A stretch of 64,000 bases of DNA from Arthrobacter mobilis (GTDB lineage: Bacteria; Actinomycetota; Actinomycetes; Actinomycetales; Micrococcaceae). Both the position numbers and the translations under genes were made by a program. Where the stretch lies: positions 51,549 to 115,548 of the forward strand of contig NZ_JAAZSQ010000012.1 in NCBI RefSeq assembly GCF_012395835.1, in the 5' to 3' direction. Below are positions 50,332-58,026 of the stretch, one piece after another. The notes under the pieces are model-generated. The model ran no database searches. It saw only the letters and a program-made list of their open reading frames with translations, and was not told the DNA's origin. Each line of letters begins with the position of its first letter. Within the stretch, counting starts at the first letter, position 1.

Positions 50332-50712
50332 ATGCGTATCAAAATGTGCAGCATCCACGTCCAGGATCCGGCCGAGGCGTTCAAGTTCTACACCGGGACG
50401 CTCGGGTTCGGTGAGCTGGTGGCGATGCCTGAGTACAACCTGTTCATTGTGAAGTCACGGGAGGAAGGGCAGGACACCGGCCTGCTGCTCGAACCCAGCG
50501 ACAATCCCATCGGCGAGGCTTACCGGAAAGGCGTATACGACGCCGGCCTGCCCGCCATTGTCTTCGGCGTGGAGGATGTGCAGGCCGAGTACGAGCGCCT
50601 GTCCGCCGCGGGCGTGAAGTTCACCAGCGAACCGGCCCCGGATCCTGCCGGCGCGATGGCGGCGGTGTTCGACGACGGCTGCGGCAACCTCGTCCAGCTG
50701 CACCAGGACTGA
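50332..50712 (+). CDS. VOC family (glyoxalase/bleomycin-resistance-like) protein
   Basis: A 126-residue protein with paired beta-alpha-beta-beta-beta modules. They are MRIKMCSIHVQDPAEAFKFY with LGF in the first, and PAIVFGVEDVQAEYERLSAAG with VFDDGCGNLVQLHQD in the second, which holds the C-terminal metal-ligand Glu/Gln position. Family members bind or modify small molecules; the substrate is unknown. ATG 50332 has no strong ribosome-binding site. Two hairpins follow the gene. Confidence 0.87.
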   Translation: MRIKMCSIHVQDPAEAFKFYTGTLGFGELVAMPEYNLFIVKSREEGQDTGLLLEPSDNPIGEAYRKGVYDAGLPAIVFGVEDVQAEYERLSAAGVKFTSEPAPDPAGAMAAVFDDGCGNLVQLHQD

Positions 50713-50725
50713 CCCGTCCGCACTT

Positions 50726-50753
50726 TTTCCTGGCCCCTGAAAACGCCAGGAAA
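50726..50753. terminator. hairpin after VOC gene
   Basis: TTTCCTGGC / GCCAGGAAA, 9-bp arms with a 10-base spacer, 13 bases after the stop codon. Confidence 0.55.
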
Positions 50754-50762
50754 TCCAGAAAA

Positions 50763-50818
50763 CCCCGAAATGGGAATCTGCTCCCGGTTCAAACCGGGAG
50801 CAGATTCCCATTTCGGGG
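50763..50818. repeat. perfect 27-bp inverted repeat between convergent genes
   Basis: The arms 50763-50789 and 50792-50818 are exact reverse complements separated by CA. The centre reads CTCCCGGTTCAAACCGGGAG. It lies between the VOC gene (plus) and the DUF5997 gene (minus), so it can work as a bidirectional terminator. The perfection and length are unusual for a terminator. Confidence 0.9.
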
Positions 50819-50898
50819 GAGGTGCAGGGGAGGGACGGGGGAACGGGGGGGCGCGCTTCCGGGGCACGGACTGCCGGACCGGGAGCGGCGAAGCGGAC

Positions 50899-51300
50899 CT
50901 ACCGCTCCTTCTGCGCTGCCTTTTCCTGTTCCTTCTCCTTCTCCTTCACCCGCTGCGCCTCAGCGCGGACGGCCGCCTGGGTGGCGCGCTCGGCGACCAG
51001 CCAGGCCGGGGGATTCTGCAGCAGTTCGGTGATCTCCGCCGTCGTCAGGGGCTCGGTGATGCCCCCGCGGGCCAAGCCGCTGATCGAAACATTGAGCTTG
51101 CGCGCCACTTCGGGCCGCGGATGCGGGCCGTTGCGCCGCAGTTCGGACAGCCAGGCCGGCGGGTTGGACTGCAGCTCATTGAACTCGGCACGCGAGATCG
51201 GCTTGTCCTGGAACTCCTGCGGGGCGGCAGGCAGGTAGATGCCCAGTTTCTTGGCGGCCGTGGCCGGCTTCATGGTCTGGGACGGTTTCTCGCTGGTCAT
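50899..51300 (-). CDS. DUF5997 family protein
   Basis: A 133-residue protein with two copies of a unit: ISRAEFNELQSNPPAWLSELRRNGPHPRPEVARKL and LTTAEITELLQNPPAWLVAE, each with NPPAWL. The C-terminus is a highly charged Lys/Glu/Gln helix. The family, in actinobacteria, is typically divergent from a LysR-type substrate-binding protein, as here. Function unknown. Confidence 0.85.
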   Translation of the reverse strand: MTSEKPSQTMKPATAAKKLGIYLPAAPQEFQDKPISRAEFNELQSNPPAWLSELRRNGPHPRPEVARKLNVSISGLARGGITEPLTTAEITELLQNPPAWLVAERATQAAVRAEAQRVKEKEKEQEKAAQKER

Positions 51301-51310
51301 GGAACCAGCC

Positions 51311-51360
51311 TATCCGGTGAGGGTCCCGGCGCGAGCTTGCGAGCGGTGGGAACCGGATAG
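51311..51360 (+). repeat. interspersed GC-rich palindromic element, copy
   Basis: TATCCGGTGAGGGTCCCGGC, then GCGAGCTTGCGAGC, and an end AACCGGATAG. The termini are inverted (TATCCGG / CCGGATA). It lies between two divergent genes and is followed after three bases by a second copy. Confidence 0.75.
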
Positions 51361-51363
51361 GCG

Positions 51364-51414
51364 CTACCGCCGAGGGTCCCGCTCCGAGCGAAGCGAGGAG
51401 GGGGAGGCGGATAG
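51364..51414 (+). repeat. interspersed GC-rich palindromic element, second adjacent copy
   Basis: CTACCGCCGAGGGTCCCGCT, then CGAGCGAAGCGAGG, then GGGGGAGGCGGATAG. It is in the same orientation as the copy at 51311. Confidence 0.75.
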
Positions 51415-51458
51415 GTGCCGGCCGCCGAATGCCCGGGCAGCTGCGTTAGTGTGGTCAA

Positions 51459-52223
51459 GTGCAGATGGACCAGGAACAGCCCGCCTTACGGTCCCTGACG
51501 GTTGGCTTCGTCCCCGGCGTCACCCCCGGAAAATGGACCAGGCGCTGGCAGGAGCGGCTGCCGGACATCCCGCTGACCGTCTTCGAGTGCAGCGAGGTCG
51601 AGCAGCTGCAGATCCTGCGCGACGGCCGCGCGGACATGAGCTTTGTCCGCCTGCCGGTGGACCGCGAGGGCCTGGACCTGATCCCGCTGTACAAGGAGCT
51701 GCCGGTGGTGGTTGCGCCCCGGGAACACGACGTGGCGCTGTACGACGACGAGGTCCCGCTGGCCGAGCTGGCCGGGGAGAACTTCCTGGATCCCGAGGAA
51801 ATGGGCGGGGCCAGGACGGGCATCGAAGTGGTGGCCTCCGGTGCCGGCGTGATGATCCTGCCGATGTCGGTGGCCAGGCTCTACAACCGCAAGGACGTGG
51901 TCTACAAGCCGCTGGCCGGGGCCGAGCCGACGCAGATTGGCCTGGCCTGGCTGAGCGGGCGCACCGACGAGACCATCGAGGAATTTATCGGCATTGTCCG
52001 TGGCCGGACCGCGCACAGTTCCCGGCAGCCTTCCGTGCAGCAGGAACAGCAGCGCCGGAAGGGCGGCAAGCGGGCCGGGAACGACGGCGCGGGCCAGGGG
52101 GCGGGTGCGAAGGCCGGCAAGGGCCAGGCCGGCGGCCCCAGGGGCGGCAGCGGCAAGGGCAGGCCGGGCGGTTCCGCCGGGCGGAAGGGCGGCGGCCGGG
52201 GCCCGCACCGCGGCCGGCGCTGA
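51459..52223 (+). CDS. LysR-type substrate-binding domain protein lacking an HTH
   Basis: A 254-residue protein from GTG 51459. The first ~180 residues are a LysR effector-binding domain (LRSLTVGFVPGVTPGKWTRR, DMSFVRLPVDREGL, FLDPEEMGGARTGIEVVASG). There is no DNA-binding helix-turn-helix. The last ~70 residues are a Gly/Lys/Arg-rich low-complexity tail ending GRGPHRGRR, which could bind nucleic acid non-specifically. It is divergent from DUF5997, the usual partner. Confidence 0.85.
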   Translation: MQMDQEQPALRSLTVGFVPGVTPGKWTRRWQERLPDIPLTVFECSEVEQLQILRDGRADMSFVRLPVDREGLDLIPLYKELPVVVAPREHDVALYDDEVPLAELAGENFLDPEEMGGARTGIEVVASGAGVMILPMSVARLYNRKDVVYKPLAGAEPTQIGLAWLSGRTDETIEEFIGIVRGRTAHSSRQPSVQQEQQRRKGGKRAGNDGAGQGAGAKAGKGQAGGPRGGSGKGRPGGSAGRKGGGRGPHRGRR

Positions 52224-52265
52224 TCCGGCCCGCCGCACGCCAAGTCGCCGCGTGGCTCCGGCAGC

Positions 52266-53363
52266 TTAATCCTGGTGGGTAAGCCGGACGGCTTCGGCCA
52301 CCGCTGCCTCGACGCTGCCTGAGCCGCGGGCGGTCCGGCGCTGCTGTTCGGCTCCTGTTCCACGGGAAACCAGTTCGGTCAGCAGGTCCTCAACGCGTTC
52401 TTCATCCCCGTGGCGGCGCAGCGCGTCGCGTACGTGGTCCAGCAGCGTGGCGAGCGCCTTGGCGGCAGGAACAGGTTCGTTCGCTACCGGGCACAGCAGA
52501 TTGGCCTCCAGGCCGCTCCGGCTGGCCTGCCACATGGCCAGCCGCAGGGTTGCCGTGGGCGTCGGGGCGGGCGGGATACCGGCGCGCCACTGCGCCGCGG
52601 CGGTCTCGACCAGCGCCCTGGCGAGGGCGGCGATCAGGACGGCGTCACCGGCCCGGAGGCAGACGTCACTGACACGGATTTCCACCGTCGGGTGGCTTCG
52701 GGACAGCCGGGCATCGAAGTACAGCATGGCTTCGTCGAGCGGAACGCCGGTCCGCAGAAGCTGGCCCACCAGGGCGCGGTAGGCCTCGGGGGAGCCGAGC
52801 AAATCCAGCGGGCCCGTGGAGGGCCAGCGGCCCCACAGCTGGGTCCGGTAGCCGGCATAGCCGGTGTCGACCCCGCGCCAGAACGGCGAGTTGGCGCCCA
52901 GTGCGGCCAGCACGGGCAGCCAGTTCCGGATCCGGTCGAGCACGGCCACACCCTCTGCCGGCGAGTCGACCCCCACATGGATGTGGTATCCGCAGGTGAG
53001 CTGTTCGACGGCGGTGAGGGCGAAGCGCTCCTGCAGGGCTTCGCAGCGGGCCGCAGGCACGGTCCGGGACTCGGTGGCCAGCGGCGCCGCGCCCAGGGCA
53101 GCCACGCGCACGCCGGCTTCCCGGGCCAGGGTGTCGGCCTGCGCCCTGCCTTCTCTGATCGCCCGGGCCAGGCCGGCCAGCTCGGTATGGACGCCGGTGA
53201 CGGCCTCGATCTGCTCCTGCTTGAATTCATGGACGAGCCGTACCGCGGCCTCTGCGGAACCGGTTGCGTCCATCCGGCTGAGCAGCTCGCCGACGACCGG
53301 CGCCGCCATGCCGGTGGCGGGGTCGACCAGCAGGAACTCCTCTTCGATCCCGAACGTCCTCAT
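52266..53363 (-). CDS. carboxylate-amine ligase (YbdK / GCS2 family)
   Basis: A 365-residue protein with the GCS2 fold: start MRTFGIEEEFLLVDPATGM, AVEQLTCGYHIHVGVDSPAEG and LLRTGVPLDEAMLYFDARLS, then TVEIRVSDVCLRAGDAVLIAAL. YbdK-type enzymes have weak glutamate-cysteine ligase activity; the true substrate is often unknown, and some members make mycothiol-independent peptides. The catalytic-region residues (EEE, HIHV) are intact. It faces the LysR-like gene convergently. Confidence 0.88.
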   Translation of the reverse strand: MRTFGIEEEFLLVDPATGMAAPVVGELLSRMDATGSAEAAVRLVHEFKQEQIEAVTGVHTELAGLARAIREGRAQADTLAREAGVRVAALGAAPLATESRTVPAARCEALQERFALTAVEQLTCGYHIHVGVDSPAEGVAVLDRIRNWLPVLAALGANSPFWRGVDTGYAGYRTQLWGRWPSTGPLDLLGSPEAYRALVGQLLRTGVPLDEAMLYFDARLSRSHPTVEIRVSDVCLRAGDAVLIAALARALVETAAAQWRAGIPPAPTPTATLRLAMWQASRSGLEANLLCPVANEPVPAAKALATLLDHVRDALRRHGDEERVEDLLTELVSRGTGAEQQRRTARGSGSVEAAVAEAVRLTHQD

Positions 53364-53675
53364 GCGGCGCTCCTTTGACGGTTACAACTGGCGGCGGACG
53401 GCGTCTGCGTCCGCCGCACCCGGTGCACGGGCAGCCGCGGACCCCGCCGCCGGTTCCGGCAGGCGGAAATGTGAACCATCGTAGGCAGGCGGAGGGGAGG
53501 TGTCGAGGCGGTTGCTGGCAAATAGCTAAGCAAACTTATTAAATTTGCTGGAGGTCCTTCCCTTGCCCACAACCAGTGGGTAGCGTCGGAGAACCGGGTC
53601 CGGCCGCCGGCCAGCCCAGACAGGCGGGCAGGCCACCAGCGGCACCGGGCCCCTCCAACCGAGGGGAACTTTTCC
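53364..53675. other. spacer upstream of the Mn-catalase gene
   Basis: This 312-base divergent spacer should hold the promoters of the ligase (minus) and the catalase (plus). A short AT-rich palindrome, AGCAAACTTATTAAATTTGCT, lies at about 53529-53549. I see no gene. Confidence 0.35.
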
Positions 53676-54557
53676 GTGTTTTTCCACAAGCAGGAACTTC
53701 AGTACAACGCCACGCCGGACAAGCCCGACGCGGTCTTTGCCCGGAAACTCCAGGAAGTGATCGGCGGCCAGTACGGGGAAATCACCGTGGCCATGCAGTA
53801 CAGCTTCCAGGCCTGGAACGCGCATATGCCCGGCAAGTACCGCGACATGCTGTTCGGCATCGGGGCCGAGGAATTCGGCCATGTCGAAATGCTGGCCACC
53901 ATGGTGGCCCAGTTGCTGGAAAAGGCGCCCCTGGGCATTACCGACGACGCGGTCCAGTCCGATCCCACGGTCGCCGCGGTCATCGGCGGGACCGACGTGC
54001 AGGCGGCCATCGTGGCCGGTGCCGGGGTGCGGCCGGTGGACAGCAACGGTAATCCGTGGCAGGGCAGCTATGTCACCGCCAGCGGGAACTTGCTGGCGGA
54101 CTTCACTGCCAACGCCAACGCCGAGATGCAGGGCCGGCTCCAGGTGGCCCGGCTCTACCACATGACCGACGACCACGGGGTCCGGGACATGCTTTCCTTC
54201 CTGCTGGCCCGGGACACCATGCACCAGAACCAGTGGATCGCCGCCGCCCAGGAACTGCGGGAGGAGGGCGCCGAAGACCTGCCGGTGCCCAGCAATTTCC
54301 CGCTGAACAAGGAAAAGCGCGAGGTCGCCTACCAGTACCTGAACTTCTCGGACGGGGCGGCGGCCGCCGAAGGCTCCTGGGCCGGGGGCCCCACCCCGGA
54401 CGGCAAGGGTGAATTCAGCTACGCGGACGGCCCGACCACATCGGCGCCCATGCCGCCGCCCACCCACCCGGACGCCCGCTTCTTCGGCACCACCGAGCTG
54501 CCGAACCTGGTGGAAAAGACAGCGGGCGCCGTCCAGGACAAGCTGCACAAGGAGTAG
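53676..54557 (+). CDS. manganese catalase family protein
   Basis: A 293-residue ferritin-like protein from GTG 53676 behind GAGGGGAAC. Dimanganese ligands are visible in QYGEITVAMQYSFQ (Glu35), EEFGHVEM (Glu65/66, His69), NANAEMQGRLQVARL and DTMHQNQW. The C-terminus is Pro/Gly/Ala-rich, ending with a charged helix. It removes hydrogen peroxide in the cytoplasm. Start of a same-strand run with an MBL protein, a membrane protein and a FRG protein. Confidence 0.92.
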   Translation: MFFHKQELQYNATPDKPDAVFARKLQEVIGGQYGEITVAMQYSFQAWNAHMPGKYRDMLFGIGAEEFGHVEMLATMVAQLLEKAPLGITDDAVQSDPTVAAVIGGTDVQAAIVAGAGVRPVDSNGNPWQGSYVTASGNLLADFTANANAEMQGRLQVARLYHMTDDHGVRDMLSFLLARDTMHQNQWIAAAQELREEGAEDLPVPSNFPLNKEKREVAYQYLNFSDGAAAAEGSWAGGPTPDGKGEFSYADGPTTSAPMPPPTHPDARFFGTTELPNLVEKTAGAVQDKLHKE

Positions 54558-54603
54558 CCGGGGCCGGACGGTCCAGAGCAGCCCGGCATGGCAGGGGGAA
54601 GCA

Positions 54604-55347
54604 ATGCTTTACGAAAACGTCGCAGCGGGAATCCACCTGTTCGAACAGGCCAACGTGAACTGCTACATCGTCGAGGACGGCGACAGGTTCATGCTGGTCG
54701 ACGCCGGGCTGCCCGCCATGTGGAGGCCCATGGGTGCGGCGCTGAGGAAGCTTGGCCATGAGCCTGGCGCCGTCGCCGCGCTGGTGCTCACGCATGCACA
54801 CTTCGATCACGTGGGCTTCGCGGCCAGGCTGCAGCAGGAATTCGGGGTGACCATCTACGTCCATCCCGGTGACGCATATATTGCCGCGCATCCATACCGC
54901 TACCGGCATGAACGGAACCGGCTCCTCTACCCGGTGCGGTACCCGGCCTGCATCCCGTTGCTGGGCCGGATGGCCCTGGCCGGGGCGCTGAACGTCAGGG
55001 GCGTGCACAATGTCGCGGTGCTGCGGGCCGGGGAAGCTGCCGACCTGCCGGGCCGGCCCGTCGTCATCCACACTCCCGGGCATACGGACGGGCACTGCGC
55101 GCTGCACTTTCCCGACCGCGGCGCCGTCATCACCGGGGACGCCCTGGTCACCCTGGATCCCTACACCGGGTTCACCGGCCCGCACATTGTTTCGGCCGCG
55201 GCGACGGCCGACACCCGCACGGCCCTGGCCTCACTGTCGGCTTTGGCCGCCACCGGCGCCCGGACCCTGCTGCCCGGCCACGGACAGCCCGACGGCGGCG
55301 GGATTGCCGCCGCCGTCGACCAGGCCCTGGCGCGCGGCGCCAGCTAA
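54604..55347 (+). CDS. metallo-beta-lactamase fold hydrolase
   Basis: A 247-residue protein (ATG 54604, AGGGGGAAG upstream) with THAHFDHVG, the binuclear zinc motif HxHxDH, then VIHTPGHTDGH, VITGDALVT and LLPGHGQP. It is a hydrolase of the glyoxalase II or lactonase type, not an antibiotic-resistance lactamase by any visible criterion. It starts 46 bases after the catalase. Confidence 0.9.
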   Translation: MLYENVAAGIHLFEQANVNCYIVEDGDRFMLVDAGLPAMWRPMGAALRKLGHEPGAVAALVLTHAHFDHVGFAARLQQEFGVTIYVHPGDAYIAAHPYRYRHERNRLLYPVRYPACIPLLGRMALAGALNVRGVHNVAVLRAGEAADLPGRPVVIHTPGHTDGHCALHFPDRGAVITGDALVTLDPYTGFTGPHIVSAAATADTRTALASLSALAATGARTLLPGHGQPDGGGIAAAVDQALARGAS

Positions 55348-55381
55348 GAAACCAACCGCCACGATCAACGGAGGAAAACCA

Positions 55382-55933
55382 ATGTCCAGCAACCTTTTCG
55401 CCCGCTCGATCCATGACCTCACCGCCGCCGCCTGGTTCGGCGGATCGCTGATGGGCGCCATCGGGCTCAACGGCGCCGCTGCCCAGGCCAAGGATCCGGT
55501 GGAGCGGGCCTCGCTGTCCACCATCGGCTGGATGCGGTGGGCGCCGGTCCAGGCTGCCGCCCTGGGGCTGCATGTGATGGCCGGACTGGCCCTGAAAATG
55601 GGCAACAAGGAGCGGGAGCTCGCCCAGCACGGGGTCGCCCGGGATTCGCTGATCAAGGCCGCGGTCACGCTGGCCGGGGCCGGCGTGACCTTCTACGCCG
55701 GCCTGTTGGGAAAGAAGGTGGGCAAACTGGCCGAGGAAGGCGCCGAGGGTGCCACCGAGCCGTCACCGACGGCCTCGGACGAACTGAAGGCGGCGCAGAT
55801 GCAGCTGAAGTGCCTGCAGTGGGCCATCCCGGTCTTCGCCGGCACCACGATTGTGCTCGGGGCCAAGCACGGCGAGATGCAGCGTCCGGAAAACGTGCTC
55901 ACCGGAATCCGGCGGCGCCTGTCCTGGTCCTAG
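55382..55933 (+). CDS. hypothetical membrane protein
   Basis: A 183-residue protein (ATG 55382, GGAGG upstream) with an N-terminal helix (DLTAAAWFGGSLMGAIGLNGAAA) and others around 55-70, 95-110 and 145-160. It also has a KVGKLAEEGAEGATEPS loop. I do not recognise a family. It starts 34 bases after the MBL gene and is probably in the same operon. Confidence 0.75.
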   Translation: MSSNLFARSIHDLTAAAWFGGSLMGAIGLNGAAAQAKDPVERASLSTIGWMRWAPVQAAALGLHVMAGLALKMGNKERELAQHGVARDSLIKAAVTLAGAGVTFYAGLLGKKVGKLAEEGAEGATEPSPTASDELKAAQMQLKCLQWAIPVFAGTTIVLGAKHGEMQRPENVLTGIRRRLSWS

Positions 55934-55976
55934 GCACCTGGCCGGGAACGCAAAGAGGGGAGCAGCTGAAAAACCG

Positions 55977-56792
55977 GTGAACAAGGACGGCGGGGGCAGC
56001 CGGAACGTGCTGGCCCTCATCGAGGAGCTCACGCTGGAGACCTGGCAGCCTTCCGGGGCCGACGTGCGGCCGCGGGTGGCCTACCGGGGCCTGGGCTCCG
56101 AGAACCACGGCCTCGACACCGGGCTGTTCCGGCTGCGCGGCGACTCGAGCGCCGACATCGAGCCGCATATCCTGCGGAACCTGCGCAAGTACGCGCACCG
56201 GGACGCCTCCCCGGGCGATTCGGACTGGAACTGGCTCAGCGTGGCCCAGCATCACGGGCTGCCCACCCGCCTGCTGGACTGGACGCACTCGCCCTATGTC
56301 GCCCTGCACTTCGCCACTGCGGACCTGGCGCTCTATGACGAACCCGGGGTGGTGTGGTGCGTGGACTACGCTGCCGCCCACCGGCTGCTGCCGGAGGTGC
56401 TGCGGGACGAAACCGAGGCCAGCGGCTCCGGGCTCTTCACCGTCGAGATGCTCTCCCGCGCCGCAGCCACCCTGGAAGAGTTCGACACCTTGCACGATGC
56501 CGAAGGCAACAGCGTTCCGGTTTTCTTCGAGCCTCCGTCACTGGATGCACGCATCGCCAACCAGGCGGCAGTGTTCTCCGTCATGACCGACCCGCGGGCC
56601 AGCCTGGGCGACTGGCTGGCCCGCCACCCGGAGCTGTTCCGGAAGGTTGTGGTTCCGGCGGAGCTCAAGTGGCGGGTCCGCGACCACCTGGACCAGGCCA
56701 ACGTGACCGAACGCGTGCTCTTTCCGGGCCTGGACGGCCTGTGCCGGTGGCTGGCCCGCTACTACGGGGAACGGCCGCCGGACCGGCAGTGA
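55977..56792 (+). CDS. FRG-domain protein
   Basis: A 271-residue protein with the FRG signature: VAYRGLGSENHGLDTGLFR near the N-terminus (F-R-G-like YRG), SVAQHHGLPTRLLDWTHSPYVALHFA, and NQAAVFSVM. FRG domains occur in phage-defence and ADP-ribosylation-like contexts as well as in stand-alone proteins. Function not known here. The start at GTG 55977 has a distant GAGGGGAG; a CTG further upstream cannot be excluded. Confidence 0.85.
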   Translation: MNKDGGGSRNVLALIEELTLETWQPSGADVRPRVAYRGLGSENHGLDTGLFRLRGDSSADIEPHILRNLRKYAHRDASPGDSDWNWLSVAQHHGLPTRLLDWTHSPYVALHFATADLALYDEPGVVWCVDYAAAHRLLPEVLRDETEASGSGLFTVEMLSRAAATLEEFDTLHDAEGNSVPVFFEPPSLDARIANQAAVFSVMTDPRASLGDWLARHPELFRKVVVPAELKWRVRDHLDQANVTERVLFPGLDGLCRWLARYYGERPPDRQ

Positions 56793-56802
56793 AGCGCGCG
56801 GC

Positions 56803-57141
56803 TCAGCGCGGCTGGGCGGGGTTGGTGGGATCCCCGTGCGAGGGGGGATTCATCGGGGGGCCGGACGTGGCCGGCGAGACCTTGGAACCGGCATGGCCCT
56901 GGCTGACCTCGGGCGTATCCTGTTGCACGCTGCCACTGGGGGTGGCTCCCTGGCGCAGAGCGTCCAGCCGCTCCTGGAGCACCTGCACCACCGGCAGCCG
57001 GTTGCCATGCTGGGTTTCGTACTCGAGCAGTGCCGCCACGCCTTGCTCGTCCAGGCCGCTGATCCGCGACGGCAGGGTGCCCAGCGGCAAATGGTCATAG
57101 TCCGGCAGCGGCAGTTCGTTGTGGTTCGGGGCACTGCTCAT
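56803..57141 (-). CDS. small hypothetical protein of the LPDYDxLPLG type
   Basis: A 112-residue protein from ATG 57141 behind GAGGAG. The conserved part, ELPLPDYDHLPLGTLPSRISGLDEQGVAALLEYETQHGNRLPVVQVLQERL, resembles a family of small actinobacterial proteins (DUF8129-like, as far as I recall). The C-terminus is Pro/Gly/Ser-rich and disordered. Role unknown. Confidence 0.72.
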   Translation of the reverse strand: MSSAPNHNELPLPDYDHLPLGTLPSRISGLDEQGVAALLEYETQHGNRLPVVQVLQERLDALRQGATPSGSVQQDTPEVSQGHAGSKVSPATSGPPMNPPSHGDPTNPAQPR

Positions 57142-57220
57142 GTTGTTCTCCTCGGGGTTGAACGGAACCATGCGTGCACGCCCTTAAATCCTAAGCCAGC
57201 TGACTATTTCCGCAATGGAC

Positions 57221-57970
57221 TCAGGCCGGTTCCGCGGGCTTGAGGATGTAGCCGGCGCCGCGCACGGTGTGGATCATCGGCTCCCGGCCGGCGTCGATCT
57301 TCTTGCGCAGGTAGGAGATGTACAGCTCCACAATGTTGGACTGGCCGCCGAAATCGTAGGCCCAGACCCGGTCCAGGATCTGGGCCTTGCTCAGCACGCG
57401 GCGCGGATTCTCCATCAGGAACCGGAGCAGTTCGAACTGCGTGGCGGTGACCTGGATCTGCTCGCCGCCACGGCTGGCTTCATGCGTGTCCAGGTTCAGC
57501 ACCAGGTCGCCGACCACCAGCACCGAGCTGTCGGCCGCTGCACCGGAGCGCTGGACCAGCCGGTGCAGCCTCAGCAGCACTTCCTCCAGGCTGAACGGCT
57601 TGGTGACATAGTCATCGGCCCCGGCCGTCAGGCCGGCGATGCGGTCCGAGACCGCGTCCTTGGCCGTGAGGAAAAGCGCCGGCACGTTCGGCGCGAACGA
57701 GCGGATCCTGGCCAGCACTTCGACGCCGTCGAGCAGGGGCATCATGATGTCGAGGACCAGCACGTCGGGGTGGAACTCGCGGGCCCGCTGGACCGCCGCG
57801 GCGCCGTCTCCGGCCGTGGCCACTTCCCAGCCGGCCAGCCGCAGGCCCAGGCTGACCAGTTCAGTCAGCCGCGGTTCGTCGTCCACGACCAGGGCGCGCA
57901 CCGGGGTGCCGTCCGGACGGCGCAGCCGGGGCAGATGGTCGGTCAGGGCCTGGGCCGGAGGCTCGGTCAT
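57221..57970 (-). CDS. OmpR-family response regulator
   Basis: A 249-residue regulator with a receiver domain (ALVVDDEPRLTELV, phosphorylation Asp in VLVLDIMMPLLDGV, TAKD, and TKPF). The winged-helix domain has TATQFELLRFLMENPRRVLSK and RKKIDAGREPMIHTVRGAGYIL. The start is ATG 57970 behind GGAAGGAAAG. Paired with the kinase upstream; resembles TrcR or MprA-like systems. The signal and regulon are unknown. Confidence 0.93.
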   Translation of the reverse strand: MTEPPAQALTDHLPRLRRPDGTPVRALVVDDEPRLTELVSLGLRLAGWEVATAGDGAAAVQRAREFHPDVLVLDIMMPLLDGVEVLARIRSFAPNVPALFLTAKDAVSDRIAGLTAGADDYVTKPFSLEEVLLRLHRLVQRSGAAADSSVLVVGDLVLNLDTHEASRGGEQIQVTATQFELLRFLMENPRRVLSKAQILDRVWAYDFGGQSNIVELYISYLRKKIDAGREPMIHTVRGAGYILKPAEPA

Positions 57971-58026
57971 GCGCTTTCCTTCCGCTGTCGCGGTGCCGTT
58001 GCGGGCACAAGGTACGGGCATACTGC

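Noticed and set aside
49942..50358. N-terminal extension of the iron-containing redox enzyme
   Set aside because: Those codons overlap the PLDc_N protein gene in another frame and have no homology-like features.
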